Notes under the pieces: generated by a model | What the model was told of the DNA's origin: nothing | What the model saw: only the letters and a program-made list of their open reading frames with translations | Databases searched by the model: none | Made by a program: the position numbers and the translations under genes | From: JBCCEJ01 sp039030335 | GTDB taxonomy: Bacteria; Pseudomonadota; Gammaproteobacteria; HK1 | NCBI GenBank assembly: GCA_039030335.1 | Contig: JBCCEJ010000009.1 | Location: forward strand, 50,980 to 114,979 | Direction of reading: 5' to 3' | DNA: 64,000 nt | In this document: positions 43,122-52,596 of the stretch, piece by piece | Numbering within the stretch: the stretch's first letter is position 1 | Layout: every line of letters starts with the position of its first letter

Positions 43122-44338
43122 GCTTCCACTCCGGTACGCCGGAACCGCCGACGGATGTTGCTCTGCATGACCATGTAGTCGATCAGCGGCGCGAACAGGT
43201 TCGCAAACAGGATGGCCAGCATGATGCCCTCCGGGAACGCGGGGTTCACGACGCGGATGAGCACCGTCATCAAGCCTATGAGCATGCCGAATATCCACCG
43301 CCCGGTGTTCGTCATTGCGGCGCTCACGGGATCGGTCGCCATGTAGACCATTCCGAACGCAAACCCGCCCATCACCAGATGCCAGTACCACGGCGTGGAG
43401 AACATCGGGTTGGTGTCGCTGCCGACGGCGTTCAACAGCAGCGAAGTGTCGACCATGCCGAGGAACACGCCCGATACGATGCGCCACGACGCGATGCGGG
43501 TGTACAGCAGGAACGCACACCCCAGCAGGCACGCGAGAGTCGACGTCGAGCCCATCGAGCCGTGGATCGTGCCGAGGAATGCTTCGGTCCACGTTATGCC
43601 CGCAGCCGACACGGCCTCGATGCCGCCCTCCGCACCGAGTGCGAGCGAGGTGGCGCCGGCGTAGCCGTCGACCGGCACCCAGACGGTATCGCCGGACTGC
43701 GAGGCGGGATACGCGAAGTACAGAAAGGCACGCGCGGTAAGGGCTGGATTGAGGAAGTTCTTCCCCGTACCACCGAATACTTCCTTGCCTATCACGACAC
43801 CGAACGAGATACCGATCGCCACTTGCCACAGTGGCGTGCTGGCCGGGAGGATCAGCGTGTAGAGCATCGACGTGACGAGGAAGCCTTCATTGACCTCGTG
43901 ACCGCGCACGGTCGCGAACAACACTTCCCAAAGCCCGCCGACGACCAGCGTCGTGATGTAGATCGGCAGGAACCACATGAGTCCGTGGACCATGTTGTCG
44001 TAGAAGCTGCCGGCATCGTAGCCAACGCCCAGCAGGCCGAGCACCACGCCGCGCCAGCCATCCGCTCCGTCGGCTCCGATTTCGGCGATCGCGAGATTGG
44101 ATTGATATCCAGTGTTCCAAAGCGCCATCAGAATGCATGGCACGGTCGCGACGACCACGTAGCTCATGACCCGCTTCAGGTCGATAGCGTCGCGCACGTG
44201 CGTCGAGCCGCGGGTGACGTCGGGCGGCGAATACAGGAACGTATCGATCATCTCGTAGATGGCATAGAAACGTTCGTACCGCCCGCCGGGCGCGAACAGC
44301 GGATGCAAATCGTCAAGCCAATTGCGTAGACGCGACAT
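43118..44338 (-). CDS. nqrB: Na+-NQR subunit B
   Basis: A 406-residue subunit with about ten helices, carrying covalent FMN on Thr230 (VDGYAGATSLAL) and, in the family, riboflavin; it is the likely Na+ and quinone site. Family segments KEVFGGTGKNFLNPALTARAFLYFAYP and DTSLLLNAVGSDTNPMFSTPWYWHL are clear. The ATG at 44338 directly abuts the nqrA stop. Confidence 0.98.
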   Translation of the reverse strand: MSRLRNWLDDLHPLFAPGGRYERFYAIYEMIDTFLYSPPDVTRGSTHVRDAIDLKRVMSYVVVATVPCILMALWNTGYQSNLAIAEIGADGADGWRGVVLGLLGVGYDAGSFYDNMVHGLMWFLPIYITTLVVGGLWEVLFATVRGHEVNEGFLVTSMLYTLILPASTPLWQVAIGISFGVVIGKEVFGGTGKNFLNPALTARAFLYFAYPASQSGDTVWVPVDGYAGATSLALGAEGGIEAVSAAGITWTEAFLGTIHGSMGSTSTLACLLGCAFLLYTRIASWRIVSGVFLGMVDTSLLLNAVGSDTNPMFSTPWYWHLVMGGFAFGMVYMATDPVSAAMTNTGRWIFGMLIGLMTVLIRVVNPAFPEGIMLAILFANLFAPLIDYMVMQSNIRRRFRRTGVEA

Positions 44339-45697
44339 TCAGCCTTCCTTCTCGATCTGGTCGAGGTTTGCGCGCAGCACCGGTCCGAAGTCGTACTTCC
44401 CCGGGCACACGAAGGAACAGAGAGCAAGGTCCTCCTCGTCGAGTTCCAGGCAACCAAGTTTTTGCGCCATGTCGGTATCCCTTACCAGCAGCGCACGAAG
44501 CAACTGCGTGGGCAGGATGTCGAGCGGCATCACTCCCTCGTAGACGCCGATCGGAACCATCGCCCGCGGGCTGCCCTGCACCGATGTCGTGAAGGGAAAG
44601 CGCAAGGTCTTGCGCTTGAGCGCCGACAGGTATGTGTTCGTGAAAGAGAACTTCTTCGGGCTCGGGATGATCCAGCCGAAGAGATCGCGGGCCCGTCCTT
44701 CTCCCAGCACCGAGACCTGCGTGTGATAGCGCCCCAGGTAACCGACGGCCTCATCTCCATGGCGCCCGTTCAGCACCGAACCCGAGATGACTCGCGCCTC
44801 ACCGTCGTGCAGTTCACCCTGAACCAGTTCAGATGTCGCCGCGCCCGCCCGCGTCCGAACGAGGCGGGGACGCCCTACCATCGGACCAGCGAGCGACACG
44901 ATGCGTTCACGCCAGGGCTGGCCCGTGGTCAGCAACGTGCCGATATCGATGACGTCCTGGTAACCGATATGCCAAACCGTGCGGCCTGGACCCACCGGGT
45001 CCAGAAAGTGGATGTGGGTGCCTGCCAACCCCGCCGGATGCGGCCCGTCGAATTCGCTGCGCACCAGACGATCGTTGGCGAGCACCGGAATACGCGCTTC
45101 CGGCGCCGTACAGAGATGCACGGGGCCATCTGTCAATCTCAACAGCGCGCGCAGCCCGGCGAGAAAGGGTTCGAGATACGCGGCGATGACGGTCTGGGGG
45201 TCGGCCGCCAGCGGATTGGTGTCCATGGCCGTAACGAAAATCGCGCGTGCTTCGTCCTCGGGTGTAGGCACCCGGCTGTAGGGGCGCACACGAAACGCCG
45301 TCCAAAGGCCCGATTCGATCAGGGCGGCGCGCAACTGCTCTGCCGTCGTCTCGTCGATCGCAGCCGGTTCCATCGGCTCGCACGCTGGCTCGCACTTGTC
45401 CTCCACCTCGTCCAGGCGGACTACCACGGACAGCAGCGCGCGGCGCGCCCCCCGGTTGACAGATTCGACGACGCCACCGCCTGGGGCACAGACTCTCAGA
45501 CCGGCATTCTTCTTGTCGGCGAACAGCAACTGCCCGGCCCGGACCCGGTCACCCTCGGATACGGACATCGTGGCCTTCAGCGCCACGTAGTCGACGCCCA
45601 TGGCGGCGACGCGACTGATCGGCGCGCCCGCTTCTATGAATTGCTCCGGCCCGCCCGTTATCGGCAGGTCAAAGCCCTTGATTGTCTTTACTTTCAT
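44339..45697 (-). CDS. nqrA: Na+-NQR subunit A
   Basis: A 452-residue soluble subunit on the cytoplasmic face, starting MKVKTIKGFDLPITGGPEQFI, the standard NqrA N-terminus. Further family markers are FADKKNAGLRVCAPGGGVVESVNRGARRALLSVVV and the C-terminal CSFVCPGKYDFGPVLRANLDQIEKEG, which holds its cysteines. It opens an eight-gene operon (nqrABCDEF-apbE-nqrM) with overlapping or abutting genes. The complex couples NADH oxidation by ubiquinone to Na+ export, which would energise the BCCT carrier and RND pump found in the same window. Confidence 0.98.
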   Translation of the reverse strand: MKVKTIKGFDLPITGGPEQFIEAGAPISRVAAMGVDYVALKATMSVSEGDRVRAGQLLFADKKNAGLRVCAPGGGVVESVNRGARRALLSVVVRLDEVEDKCEPACEPMEPAAIDETTAEQLRAALIESGLWTAFRVRPYSRVPTPEDEARAIFVTAMDTNPLAADPQTVIAAYLEPFLAGLRALLRLTDGPVHLCTAPEARIPVLANDRLVRSEFDGPHPAGLAGTHIHFLDPVGPGRTVWHIGYQDVIDIGTLLTTGQPWRERIVSLAGPMVGRPRLVRTRAGAATSELVQGELHDGEARVISGSVLNGRHGDEAVGYLGRYHTQVSVLGEGRARDLFGWIIPSPKKFSFTNTYLSALKRKTLRFPFTTSVQGSPRAMVPIGVYEGVMPLDILPTQLLRALLVRDTDMAQKLGCLELDEEDLALCSFVCPGKYDFGPVLRANLDQIEKEG

Positions 45698-45740
45698 GAC
45701 TTCGTCAGACGACCAAATTGCGGCGATCCGGGGTTCCCGC

Positions 45741-45786
45741 AGACGCGACGCGGCGCCACTGGCGCGGAACAGCGCCAGTCGCGTCT
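45741..45786 (-). ncRNA. Nested hairpin in the nqr 5' leader
   Basis: AGACGCGAC (45741-45749) pairs perfectly with GTCGCGTCT (45778-45786), and inside it TGGCGC (45760-45765) pairs with GCGCCA (45772-45777) across a six-base loop, leaving a one-sided bulge. The structure lies about 44 bases upstream of the nqrA start, so it would be in the leader RNA. There is no downstream U-tract, so it is not an ordinary terminator; a regulatory or stabilising leader is possible. Confidence 0.55.
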
Positions 45787-46099
45787 CGAAAATGGAAGAC
45801 CCCCGCAGCCGGGTGCTCTAATTTTCAACTAAACGGGCGCCAAAGAAAACATGGTGTCGACGCCCGAAACTGGCAAGAGGTACCGCATATCAGGCGGCCC
45901 GTCGGCCGCACTGGCACGCGGGCGCTCACGCTGACTTGGAAATGCAGACCGCCAGTGTGCGGCGGGAGTTCAGGACCGCGAATCGTGCGATGCCCTCAGG
46001 GTCGTGGTTCCGCCCGGCTCCGCCCGGCGTCGCAGGCCCGCCGCCAAACTTGCCAAAGTATGGTAGGCCGGGTCCAAAACCGTCAACCGCGGGCCGGCA
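45787..46099 (-). other. Upstream region of the nqr operon
   Basis: A 313-base stretch between the leader hairpin and the upstream hypothetical gene. It should hold the nqr promoter. A possible element is TTGCCA followed by AT-rich sequence (TTTAGTTGAAAATTAGAG on the minus strand), but no convincing -35/-10 pair can be named. No coding frame is supported. Confidence 0.35.
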
Positions 46100-47302
46100 T
46101 CAATGGCCGGGCTCGCGGGCTATTTCAGGGCCCTCGTCGTCCGGATCTGGCGCTTCTTCGTCAGCCGGCTCGCGTTCCGGCCGGAACAGGCGTCCGTACA
46201 GCCCGCGGGGCTTGCGCGGCTTGTAGTAGGCGACGGTGTCTTCCTGCAATCCCCACAGATGCGCCATCAGGCGCTCGCGGGGATGACCTTCGAGGAGCTC
46301 GGGCCGGCGTTTGAGTACGGTATCGATCTTGCGCAGGTTCACGGGCAGCAGCGCCACGAGGCGCCGCAGTTCGTCGACGCGCCGATCCGGCGTCCACGGC
46401 GCCAGCAGTATCTCGAAGGCCGCCTGCGTCGCCGTGACGAAGGTAATGGCGCCCGGCTCCAGCTCGACGCCATTCAGCGGCTCGTTCAACTGCGTCCGCG
46501 GCGGTTCCACGATGCGTACGACGGCGGCATGACTCCGGTAACAGTGCGGGTTGACGCGCTCGAAGCCGAGCCCCGTCAGCAGTTCATCCAACTCGCGTCG
46601 CTGCGTGGGGCCGATGATATCGATGTCGTTGCGCTCGAACTGAATATCGTCGTAGCAGGCGATGAGACCCAGGTCGTCGACCGCCACGCACAGCGTCGGC
46701 CGGCTGGCATTGAGGGCTGCGAGACAGTCGCTGGCGGCGGCGGTGGAGAGCGAGGTCTGCAACGAGACGATCGCGCGGTCCAGATCGCCATCCCTGCCGA
46801 AAACTTGATGGGGCAGCCGCAGCGACCCACGCGGCCCAGGGCCGCTGCCGGGCGACACACCGGCACTCACGGTCAACCCCCGCCAGCGAAACCTCCATAC
46901 ATAACCGGCGTCGACGGACTCGCACCGTACCCCGCGCAATCCTGTGAAAGTCGACCGCTCGAACGCATCCATGGGAACTGCCCCGAACGGAATGTCATCG
47001 GGGTTCTCGGGTATCACCCAGCGACAGCCGAACCGGCTGAACCAGCGCGCCGCATCCGGACCAGGTGTCGGCGCAAACGGCAGGACTTTCGCAATGCCGC
47101 CGATCCCTTCGCCCACAAAGCTGAGGTCGTCGTCGAGCGGCGGGTCACCCAGCAGGTAGTTGCCGTAGGTGCCGCGGAGAAGATAGTGGAGGGTCCAGCA
47201 GTGCCGCTCGGCGGGGCACGCGAGCGCATAGGCGTGCTCAGACAGACGAAAAATCCGGGTGGGTCTGCGCTTCAGCGTGGCGCCCAGAAACGGGAGTTTC
47301 AT
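46100..47302 (-). CDS. Hypothetical protein of unknown family
   Basis: A 400-residue soluble protein from ATG 47302, with GGAG seven bases upstream. I do not recognise a family. It looks alpha/beta-like with several short motifs, for example TLHYLLRGTYGNYLLGDPPLDDDLSFVGEG near residue 38, IIGPTQRRELDELLTGLGFER around 240, and an acidic C-terminal tail (EREPADEEAPDPDDEGPE). Four cysteines are scattered. It has no signal peptide or membrane helix. It is upstream of the nqr operon on the same strand with a 402-base gap and is divergent from the DUF3500 gene. Confidence 0.7.
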   Translation of the reverse strand: MKLPFLGATLKRRPTRIFRLSEHAYALACPAERHCWTLHYLLRGTYGNYLLGDPPLDDDLSFVGEGIGGIAKVLPFAPTPGPDAARWFSRFGCRWVIPENPDDIPFGAVPMDAFERSTFTGLRGVRCESVDAGYVWRFRWRGLTVSAGVSPGSGPGPRGSLRLPHQVFGRDGDLDRAIVSLQTSLSTAAASDCLAALNASRPTLCVAVDDLGLIACYDDIQFERNDIDIIGPTQRRELDELLTGLGFERVNPHCYRSHAAVVRIVEPPRTQLNEPLNGVELEPGAITFVTATQAAFEILLAPWTPDRRVDELRRLVALLPVNLRKIDTVLKRRPELLEGHPRERLMAHLWGLQEDTVAYYKPRKPRGLYGRLFRPEREPADEEAPDPDDEGPEIAREPGH

Positions 47303-47588
47303 GTGGCCGGCTCCGGGGTTGCATCACAGGGGCGGGCATTGGGCACGCCAACCGAAGCATCAGCTGTTGACGTTCGAGGTTCGCAAGGCCCGCCGGCTAC
47401 TGACGACAGAGATTGGGGCCTGCGCAGGCCAGCGCAATGGGCGCGCGGCCTGAATCAGCGGTGCAACTGACTCGGGCGCTCCCATTCGTACACGCGGCCC
47501 CGCGGACACGGCAGGCCGTTGAACGCCGCGGCCTGTTTTGCAGTCATACCAGGCAGGGATCCTGACATCGCCCGAGGGAGTCCTGCTC

Positions 47589-48599
47589 ATGGACCGCCGT
47601 ACTCTGATCGCTTCCGCAGCCGCCTCCGTGCTCGTGCCTGGTCTCGTCGGGGCGAGCGGGAGCAGACCCTCGGGCGCCACCATGCGCGAGCGCGCAACCC
47701 GTTTTCTCGCCACCTTGTCGCCGCAACAACAGCGCGCAGCCACCTTCGAATTCGACGCTTCGGCGCGGCTCGCCTGGAACTTCATGCTGGGGTCGTATCA
47801 CGCGCCCGGGATCGCGCTCGAGTCGCTGACCGACGCTCAGAAAGACGCGGCGCGGGACCTGTTGGAAACCGGCGTAAGCCGGCTCGGCCGCGAAAAAGCC
47901 GAGAACATCATGCTGCAGCAGGATATTTTGCGCGACGAATGGGGTAAGGGCTCTCCGGATCGGAACAGCGAGCGGTTCTCAGTGCAAATCTACGGCGAGC
48001 CGTCGGCCACCGGTGCCTGGTCCTGGCGCTGGGAAGGCCACCATCTGTCGCTGACGTTCACCCTCGTCGACGACGAAGTCGTGTCGACCACGCCGTCGTC
48101 GTTTTCGTCGGAGCCAAACACCGTGCCCTCCGGGCCGCACCAGGGGCTCGTCGTGTTGAAGGAGGAAGAGGTGCTCGGCCGGGCACTGTTCTCCGGATTG
48201 CGCGGCGCCGCCCGGCAGGCAGCGCTGCTCCGGGAATCATCCCCTGGCAATATCCTCTCGAACCGGGGAGCAGAACTGCGCATTGCGGCGGAAAAAGGCG
48301 GCATCGAACTTGGCGAGCTGAAGCCGTCGCAGGCGGAACTCGCGGAACGGCTGATCGAGGTCTACACGGCCGAAGTGCTACCCGCTCCGCTGCGGCGTCA
48401 GCAGGAAAGGCGGCTCGGTGCGGAGTCCGCGGAGGCAGTCCGGTTCGGGTGGGCCGGCGCCGACCTGGACGGGTCGATCTACTACCGGTTGACCGGCGCG
48501 AGCTTTCTCATCGAGTTTGCGACGCTCCGCAATCAGCCGCTGCACCTGCATGCCGTATTCCACGATACGCGCCGCAACTTCGGCCGCCACGTCGTATGA
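47589..48599 (+). CDS. DUF3500 family exported protein
   Basis: A 336-residue protein that starts MDRRTLIASAAASVLVPGLVGA: a twin-arginine-type (RR) signal, so it is probably exported folded. The mature protein shows the DUF3500 pattern, including FATFEFDASARLAWNFMLGS-like N-terminal part, YGEPSATGAWSWRWEGHHLSLTFTLVDDEVVSTTPSSFSSEPNTVPSGPHQG, and the C-terminal GASFLIEFATLRNQPLHLHAVFHD with closely spaced histidines. The function of the family is not established. Starts at ATG 47589 behind GAGGGAG. Upstream gap 47303-47588 is a divergent promoter region. Confidence 0.85.
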   Translation: MDRRTLIASAAASVLVPGLVGASGSRPSGATMRERATRFLATLSPQQQRAATFEFDASARLAWNFMLGSYHAPGIALESLTDAQKDAARDLLETGVSRLGREKAENIMLQQDILRDEWGKGSPDRNSERFSVQIYGEPSATGAWSWRWEGHHLSLTFTLVDDEVVSTTPSSFSSEPNTVPSGPHQGLVVLKEEEVLGRALFSGLRGAARQAALLRESSPGNILSNRGAELRIAAEKGGIELGELKPSQAELAERLIEVYTAEVLPAPLRRQQERRLGAESAEAVRFGWAGADLDGSIYYRLTGASFLIEFATLRNQPLHLHAVFHDTRRNFGRHVV

Positions 48600-48799
48600 G
48601 CCAGCGCGGCCTTGACGTGGCCACGCGCTACGCCTGATTCCAAAACCTGAAGCGCGGTTCAAGTCGCGCCACGGCGCGGCAGTCCGCGCTCGCGATCCAA
48701 CGCAGACTTCTCAGCACCTGAAACAAGGGAATCTTGTTCGAGCTGCCGTGCCCCATGCCACAATGCGGCGGCCGCCATCGCGAAGCTGAGGAAGAATTC

Positions 48800-50512
48800 A
48801 TGGCCACGCAAGTCGAGTCGAACGGAACCTCCGGAAGTACCTCACAGACCCAGCCGGTCTACGAGGTGCTCGCCAACGAGATCAAGCAGCTGGGGACTGA
48901 ATGCGTGTTCGGCCTCATGAGCGATGACACGGCCGCCTTTGCCGTGACCCTGGACGCGGTCGGCGTGCCGTTTATCGGTGCCCGGCATGAAAACGCGGCC
49001 ATCTCGATGGCGGAAGGCTACGCGGCGGCCACAGGCGGTCTGGGGATTGCAGTGGTCGGGCGCGGACCCGCGACGGCCAACGGACTGCACGCGTCGGTTT
49101 ATGCGCTGCGCAGTGGCTCGCAGGTTCTCATCATCTACGGCGAAGCGGCCATCAATCCCGGCGCGAACGGTCTCGGTCCGGACTACAAAGCCTTCGATGC
49201 GAAAGCCGTGCTGGGATCGGCGGGGTTGCCCGTGTTTTGTCCGGCGAGTCCCGCGGTAGCCCAAAACACGCTGCGCGACGCCGCGGTGTCGGCCATGAGC
49301 GGCGAGGCTACCGCACTGCTGTTGCCGATCGATATCCAGGCGGCCGAAGTGGTGCCCGACGGGCGCGGCGCGCCAGCCCGCCGCGCCAATGCGGTCAAAC
49401 CCGCGAGCCAGGCCTCCATCGATGTCGCGGCGGGCCTGCTCGGACAGAGCGAACGCCCGCTCATCATCGCAGGGCGCGGTGCATTTCACGCCGGCGCCCG
49501 GGCCGCCATCGAGCAGTTGGCCGAACGAACCGGCGCGCTGCTCGCGACGTCGGCGCGCGGCAAGGAGATGTTCGACGGCAGTCCGTACAACCTCGGTATC
49601 ATCGGGTCGTTTTCGACATCGGTCGCCAGGCGCTACATCGAGCAGGCCGACTGCGTCGTGACCTTCGGCGCGAGCCTCAATCTCTATACGACCAGCCGCG
49701 GCATGTCGATCCCGAAAGTACCCGTCGTACACGTCGACACGGCACGCGACCATATCGGCCGTTGGCTGAGTGTCGATGTAGCCGTGGTCGGCGATGCCGC
49801 GGAAGTCGCCGGGCGGCTTTGCGAGGCCGTGCCGGCACGGGCGGCAGACCGCAAACCGTTTCACGCCGCTGCCGTACTGAACGAGGTGGCCGAATTCGAT
49901 ATACGTTCCGAGTTCCAGGCGGCGCACACACCACGCACGATGGACCCGCGCATGCTCGGCCTGGCGCTATCGGATCTACTGCCCGCCGATCGCAGCGTCG
50001 TTTATGACGCCGGGCATTTTCTCGGCGTAGTGCCCTACATCAAGGTGCCAGACCCCGACCACTTCAAGTTCACCACCGACTTCGCCTCGATCGGCATCGG
50101 TTTCGGCGCCGCGCTCGGCTTCGCCAGGGCAAGACCCGACAAGACCACGGTTTTGATGATCGGCGACGGCGGCCTGATGATGACGCTGAGCGAGTTGGAG
50201 ACAGTCGCTCGCGAGGACTTGCCGATCGTGATCATCGTCATGAACGACTGCGCCTACGGCGCCGAACTGCACGTGCTCCGCCCGCACCAGCTGCCAGTGG
50301 AGAAATCGCTGTTTCCGGATATCGAGTTCGCCGATGTGGCCGCATGCTTCGGATTCGAATCCGCCACCGTGCGCACGCTGGATGAACTGCAGCGTCTTGC
50401 CCCGATGCTCAGCAACCCACAAGGTCCGGTGCTGATCGACTGCAAAATCAATCAGGAAGTCGTCGCGCCGTTCATGGGCGAACTGGTGGCTGCGGAGGCG
50501 CACGAAGACTAA
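48800..50512 (+). CDS. ThDP-dependent enzyme, acetolactate synthase/decarboxylase family
   Basis: A 570-residue thiamine-diphosphate enzyme with the three usual domains. The catalytic glutamate is Glu64 in GARHENAAISMAEGYA, which activates the cofactor. The ThDP motif runs from GDGG at about 455-458 to Asn482 (MIGDGGLMMTLSELETVARE; VIIVMNDCAYG). The members include acetolactate synthase, benzoylformate decarboxylase, oxalyl-CoA decarboxylase and 2-hydroxyacyl-CoA lyase; the specific one is not clear. Start at ATG 48800 (GAGGAAG six bases upstream). A type III CoA-transferase follows after 209 bases, the same pairing as oxalyl-CoA decarboxylase with formyl-CoA transferase, so a CoA-thioester substrate is attractive. 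Confidence 0.9.
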   Translation: MATQVESNGTSGSTSQTQPVYEVLANEIKQLGTECVFGLMSDDTAAFAVTLDAVGVPFIGARHENAAISMAEGYAAATGGLGIAVVGRGPATANGLHASVYALRSGSQVLIIYGEAAINPGANGLGPDYKAFDAKAVLGSAGLPVFCPASPAVAQNTLRDAAVSAMSGEATALLLPIDIQAAEVVPDGRGAPARRANAVKPASQASIDVAAGLLGQSERPLIIAGRGAFHAGARAAIEQLAERTGALLATSARGKEMFDGSPYNLGIIGSFSTSVARRYIEQADCVVTFGASLNLYTTSRGMSIPKVPVVHVDTARDHIGRWLSVDVAVVGDAAEVAGRLCEAVPARAADRKPFHAAAVLNEVAEFDIRSEFQAAHTPRTMDPRMLGLALSDLLPADRSVVYDAGHFLGVVPYIKVPDPDHFKFTTDFASIGIGFGAALGFARARPDKTTVLMIGDGGLMMTLSELETVAREDLPIVIIVMNDCAYGAELHVLRPHQLPVEKSLFPDIEFADVAACFGFESATVRTLDELQRLAPMLSNPQGPVLIDCKINQEVVAPFMGELVAAEAHED

Positions 50513-50721
50513 GCACTAGGTCTGACCGGTACAGGTGCCTGTTCGCCGGTTCCCGGTCACCTTGAAGCGGCGCATGCGCCCCGGACTATCTGGGGCGAAA
50601 TGCGGCCCGGCGCGTTATAGCGCACCCGGCAATTCACACTGCCTTTGAACTTTGTCGCGTTAAGGGCGCCCGGTGGTGACAGGCGTCGGGCGCCGACAGA
50701 CCCATCCCGGAGCGAAGTGGC

Positions 50722-51939
50722 ATGCAAGACAGTATCCTGGCGGGCATCAAGGTCGTCGAACTCGCGACTTACATCGCCGGACCGGCCGCCGGCGTGGTGC
50801 TCGCCGATTTTGGCGCGGAAGTCGTCAAAATCGAAGCACCAGCGCGTCCCGACCCATTCCGCGGTGTCCATCTACGCGGCACCGACGCGCCGTTGTCCGA
50901 ACACCCCTACGCGTACCTCGTCGACAACCGCAGCAAACGCGCCATTGCACTGGACATCAAAGCGGCTGAAGGCCGGGAAATATTCGTGCAGCTCGTCGCG
51001 TCGGCCGATATCTTCCTGACCAACATGCCCGTGCCGACCCGCGAGCGCCTGGCGATTACGTACGACGAGATTCGCGCGATCAAAGCCGACATCGTCTACG
51101 CCTCGGTGTCGGCCTACGGGGAGAAAGGTCCCGAGGCCGGACGTCCGGGATTCGACAGCACCGCACTCTGGGCGCGCACCGGCATGATGGATCTGGTCAA
51201 ACCGTCGCCCGAATCGCCGCCCGCCCGTTCGCTGCCAGGGATGGGCGACCACCCGACGGCCATGTCTCTGTACGGCGCGATCATGACCGGGCTGTTCCAC
51301 CGCGAACGTACCGGCGAAGGGAGCCATGTCTCGACCTCGTTGATGGCCAATGGCGTATGGATGAACGGCATGCTGGCACAGGCCGCCCTCTGCGGCGCCA
51401 CGGTGCGAGGCCGGCCAGGCCGTGAAACGGCCGCCAATCCCATCCACAATCTCTACGCCACCCGGGATGGCCGTTGGATCCATATCGTGTTCAACACCAA
51501 CCTGCATCGCTGGCCCGAGTTCGCCACGACGATTGGCCGTCCTGAGATCGGTAGCGACCCGCGCTTCGAGTCACCGGAAGCACGCGCACACCACAACGTT
51601 GCCCTGATTCAGATTCTCGAAGAGGCGTTCGCGACCCGTGACTTCGACGACTGGGTCGCGCTCCTCGATGCTGAACGCTTCACGTTTGGTGAAGTGCGCA
51701 CGGTCGACGACATGTTGACCGACACGCAGATGGTGGAAGGCCGGGTCCTGCGCCAGATGGCGGAACCGCTCGCCGGCGCGAACTACATCGTCGACAGTCC
51801 CATTTGGATCGAAGACACCACCAAGCGAGCCCCCGGCGCTCCGCCGGAGGTCGGTCAGCACACTGATGAAGTGCTGTCCGAACTCGGCTACGACGCGGCC
51901 GCGGTGGCACGCCTCAGGGCCGCCGGTATCACCCGTTGA
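50722..51939 (+). CDS. CaiB/BaiF-type (family III) CoA-transferase
   Basis: A 405-residue type III CoA-transferase that moves CoA between acyl groups through an acyl-aspartyl anhydride. VVELATYIAGPAAGVVLADFGAEVVKIE is the family N-terminus; the catalytic Asp145 is in RPGFDSTALWARTG; and GIMTGLFHRERTGEGSHVSTSLM-like later segment fits. Start at ATG 50722. Follows the ThDP enzyme, and could prepare its substrate. In the 209 bases between the two lies a small inverted repeat (CGCCCC/GGGGCG, 50577-50597). Confidence 0.93.
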   Translation: MQDSILAGIKVVELATYIAGPAAGVVLADFGAEVVKIEAPARPDPFRGVHLRGTDAPLSEHPYAYLVDNRSKRAIALDIKAAEGREIFVQLVASADIFLTNMPVPTRERLAITYDEIRAIKADIVYASVSAYGEKGPEAGRPGFDSTALWARTGMMDLVKPSPESPPARSLPGMGDHPTAMSLYGAIMTGLFHRERTGEGSHVSTSLMANGVWMNGMLAQAALCGATVRGRPGRETAANPIHNLYATRDGRWIHIVFNTNLHRWPEFATTIGRPEIGSDPRFESPEARAHHNVALIQILEEAFATRDFDDWVALLDAERFTFGEVRTVDDMLTDTQMVEGRVLRQMAEPLAGANYIVDSPIWIEDTTKRAPGAPPEVGQHTDEVLSELGYDAAAVARLRAAGITR

Positions 51940-52116
51940 GCGGCAGCCCTGCGGCCATCGCGATCGGCTCCGCCGCTGGACGGTTATGTGGCGAGGTGCG
52001 ATCGCACCGGGCCCTTGTGGAAGCGACGCCGGATATCAAACCCGACGCGCACTGCTGGCCCGTCACCGCGCGATGAGCGCCGGCACCGATGCCGGCCCCA
52101 CCACCGCAGTAACACT

Positions 52117-52596
52117 TCAGAAGACCATGCGTCCCAGGCTTTCCGCCACCATCGCCGGCTTGTCCTGCCCCTGAACTTCGATCACGACCTCGGTCATCGT
52201 CTCGATCATGCCGCCCTTAACTTCCGCCCGCCGCAAGGTGCGCGTCGCGCGGATCATCGCCCCGACGCGCACGGGCGACGGGAAACGGATCCGATCGAAC
52301 CCATAGTTGATGCTGAGCTTGTGTCCCTCGAACTTCTGCTCCGGCACGGAGGCCGACTGCGGCAGATGGCCCATGACGGCGATGGTCAGATTGCCGTGCG
52401 CGATCGGCGCCCCGAAAGGCCCCTGATTGGCACGCTCGACGTCGACGTGAATCCACTGGTGATCCATGCTGACATCGGCGTAGTCGTTAACGCGGTCCTG
52501 CGTGATTTCAAACCAGTCGCTCGGTGCCTGCGTTTCGCCGATGCGCGCCGTAAGCGCGCCGAGCGCGTTGTTCATGTTCTGTTCCGATTCACTCAT
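52117..52596 (-). CDS. MaoC-like hydratase
   Basis: A 159-residue hot-dog fold protein of the MaoC/R-hydratase family that adds water to an enoyl-CoA. ITQDRVNDYADVSMDHQWIHVD carries the catalytic Asp and His pair (DVSMDHQWIH), and GAPIAHGNLTIAVMGHL is the substrate/CoA-binding region of the family. Start at ATG 52596; an upstream frame to 52950 overlaps the aldo/keto reductase gene and is rejected. It converges on the CoA-transferase; the 177-base gap contains the perfect palindrome GGTGCGATCGCACC (51995-52008). Confidence 0.9.
   Translation of the reverse strand: MSESEQNMNNALGALTARIGETQAPSDWFEITQDRVNDYADVSMDHQWIHVDVERANQGPFGAPIAHGNLTIAVMGHLPQSASVPEQKFEGHKLSINYGFDRIRFPSPVRVGAMIRATRTLRRAEVKGGMIETMTEVVIEVQGQDKPAMVAESLGRMVF

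Noticed and set aside
42255..43829. A long version of nqrC (524 codons)
   Set aside because: The extension beyond 43121 lies inside nqrB in another frame; the ATG at 43121 has the expected NqrC N-terminus and overlaps nqrB by ATGA.
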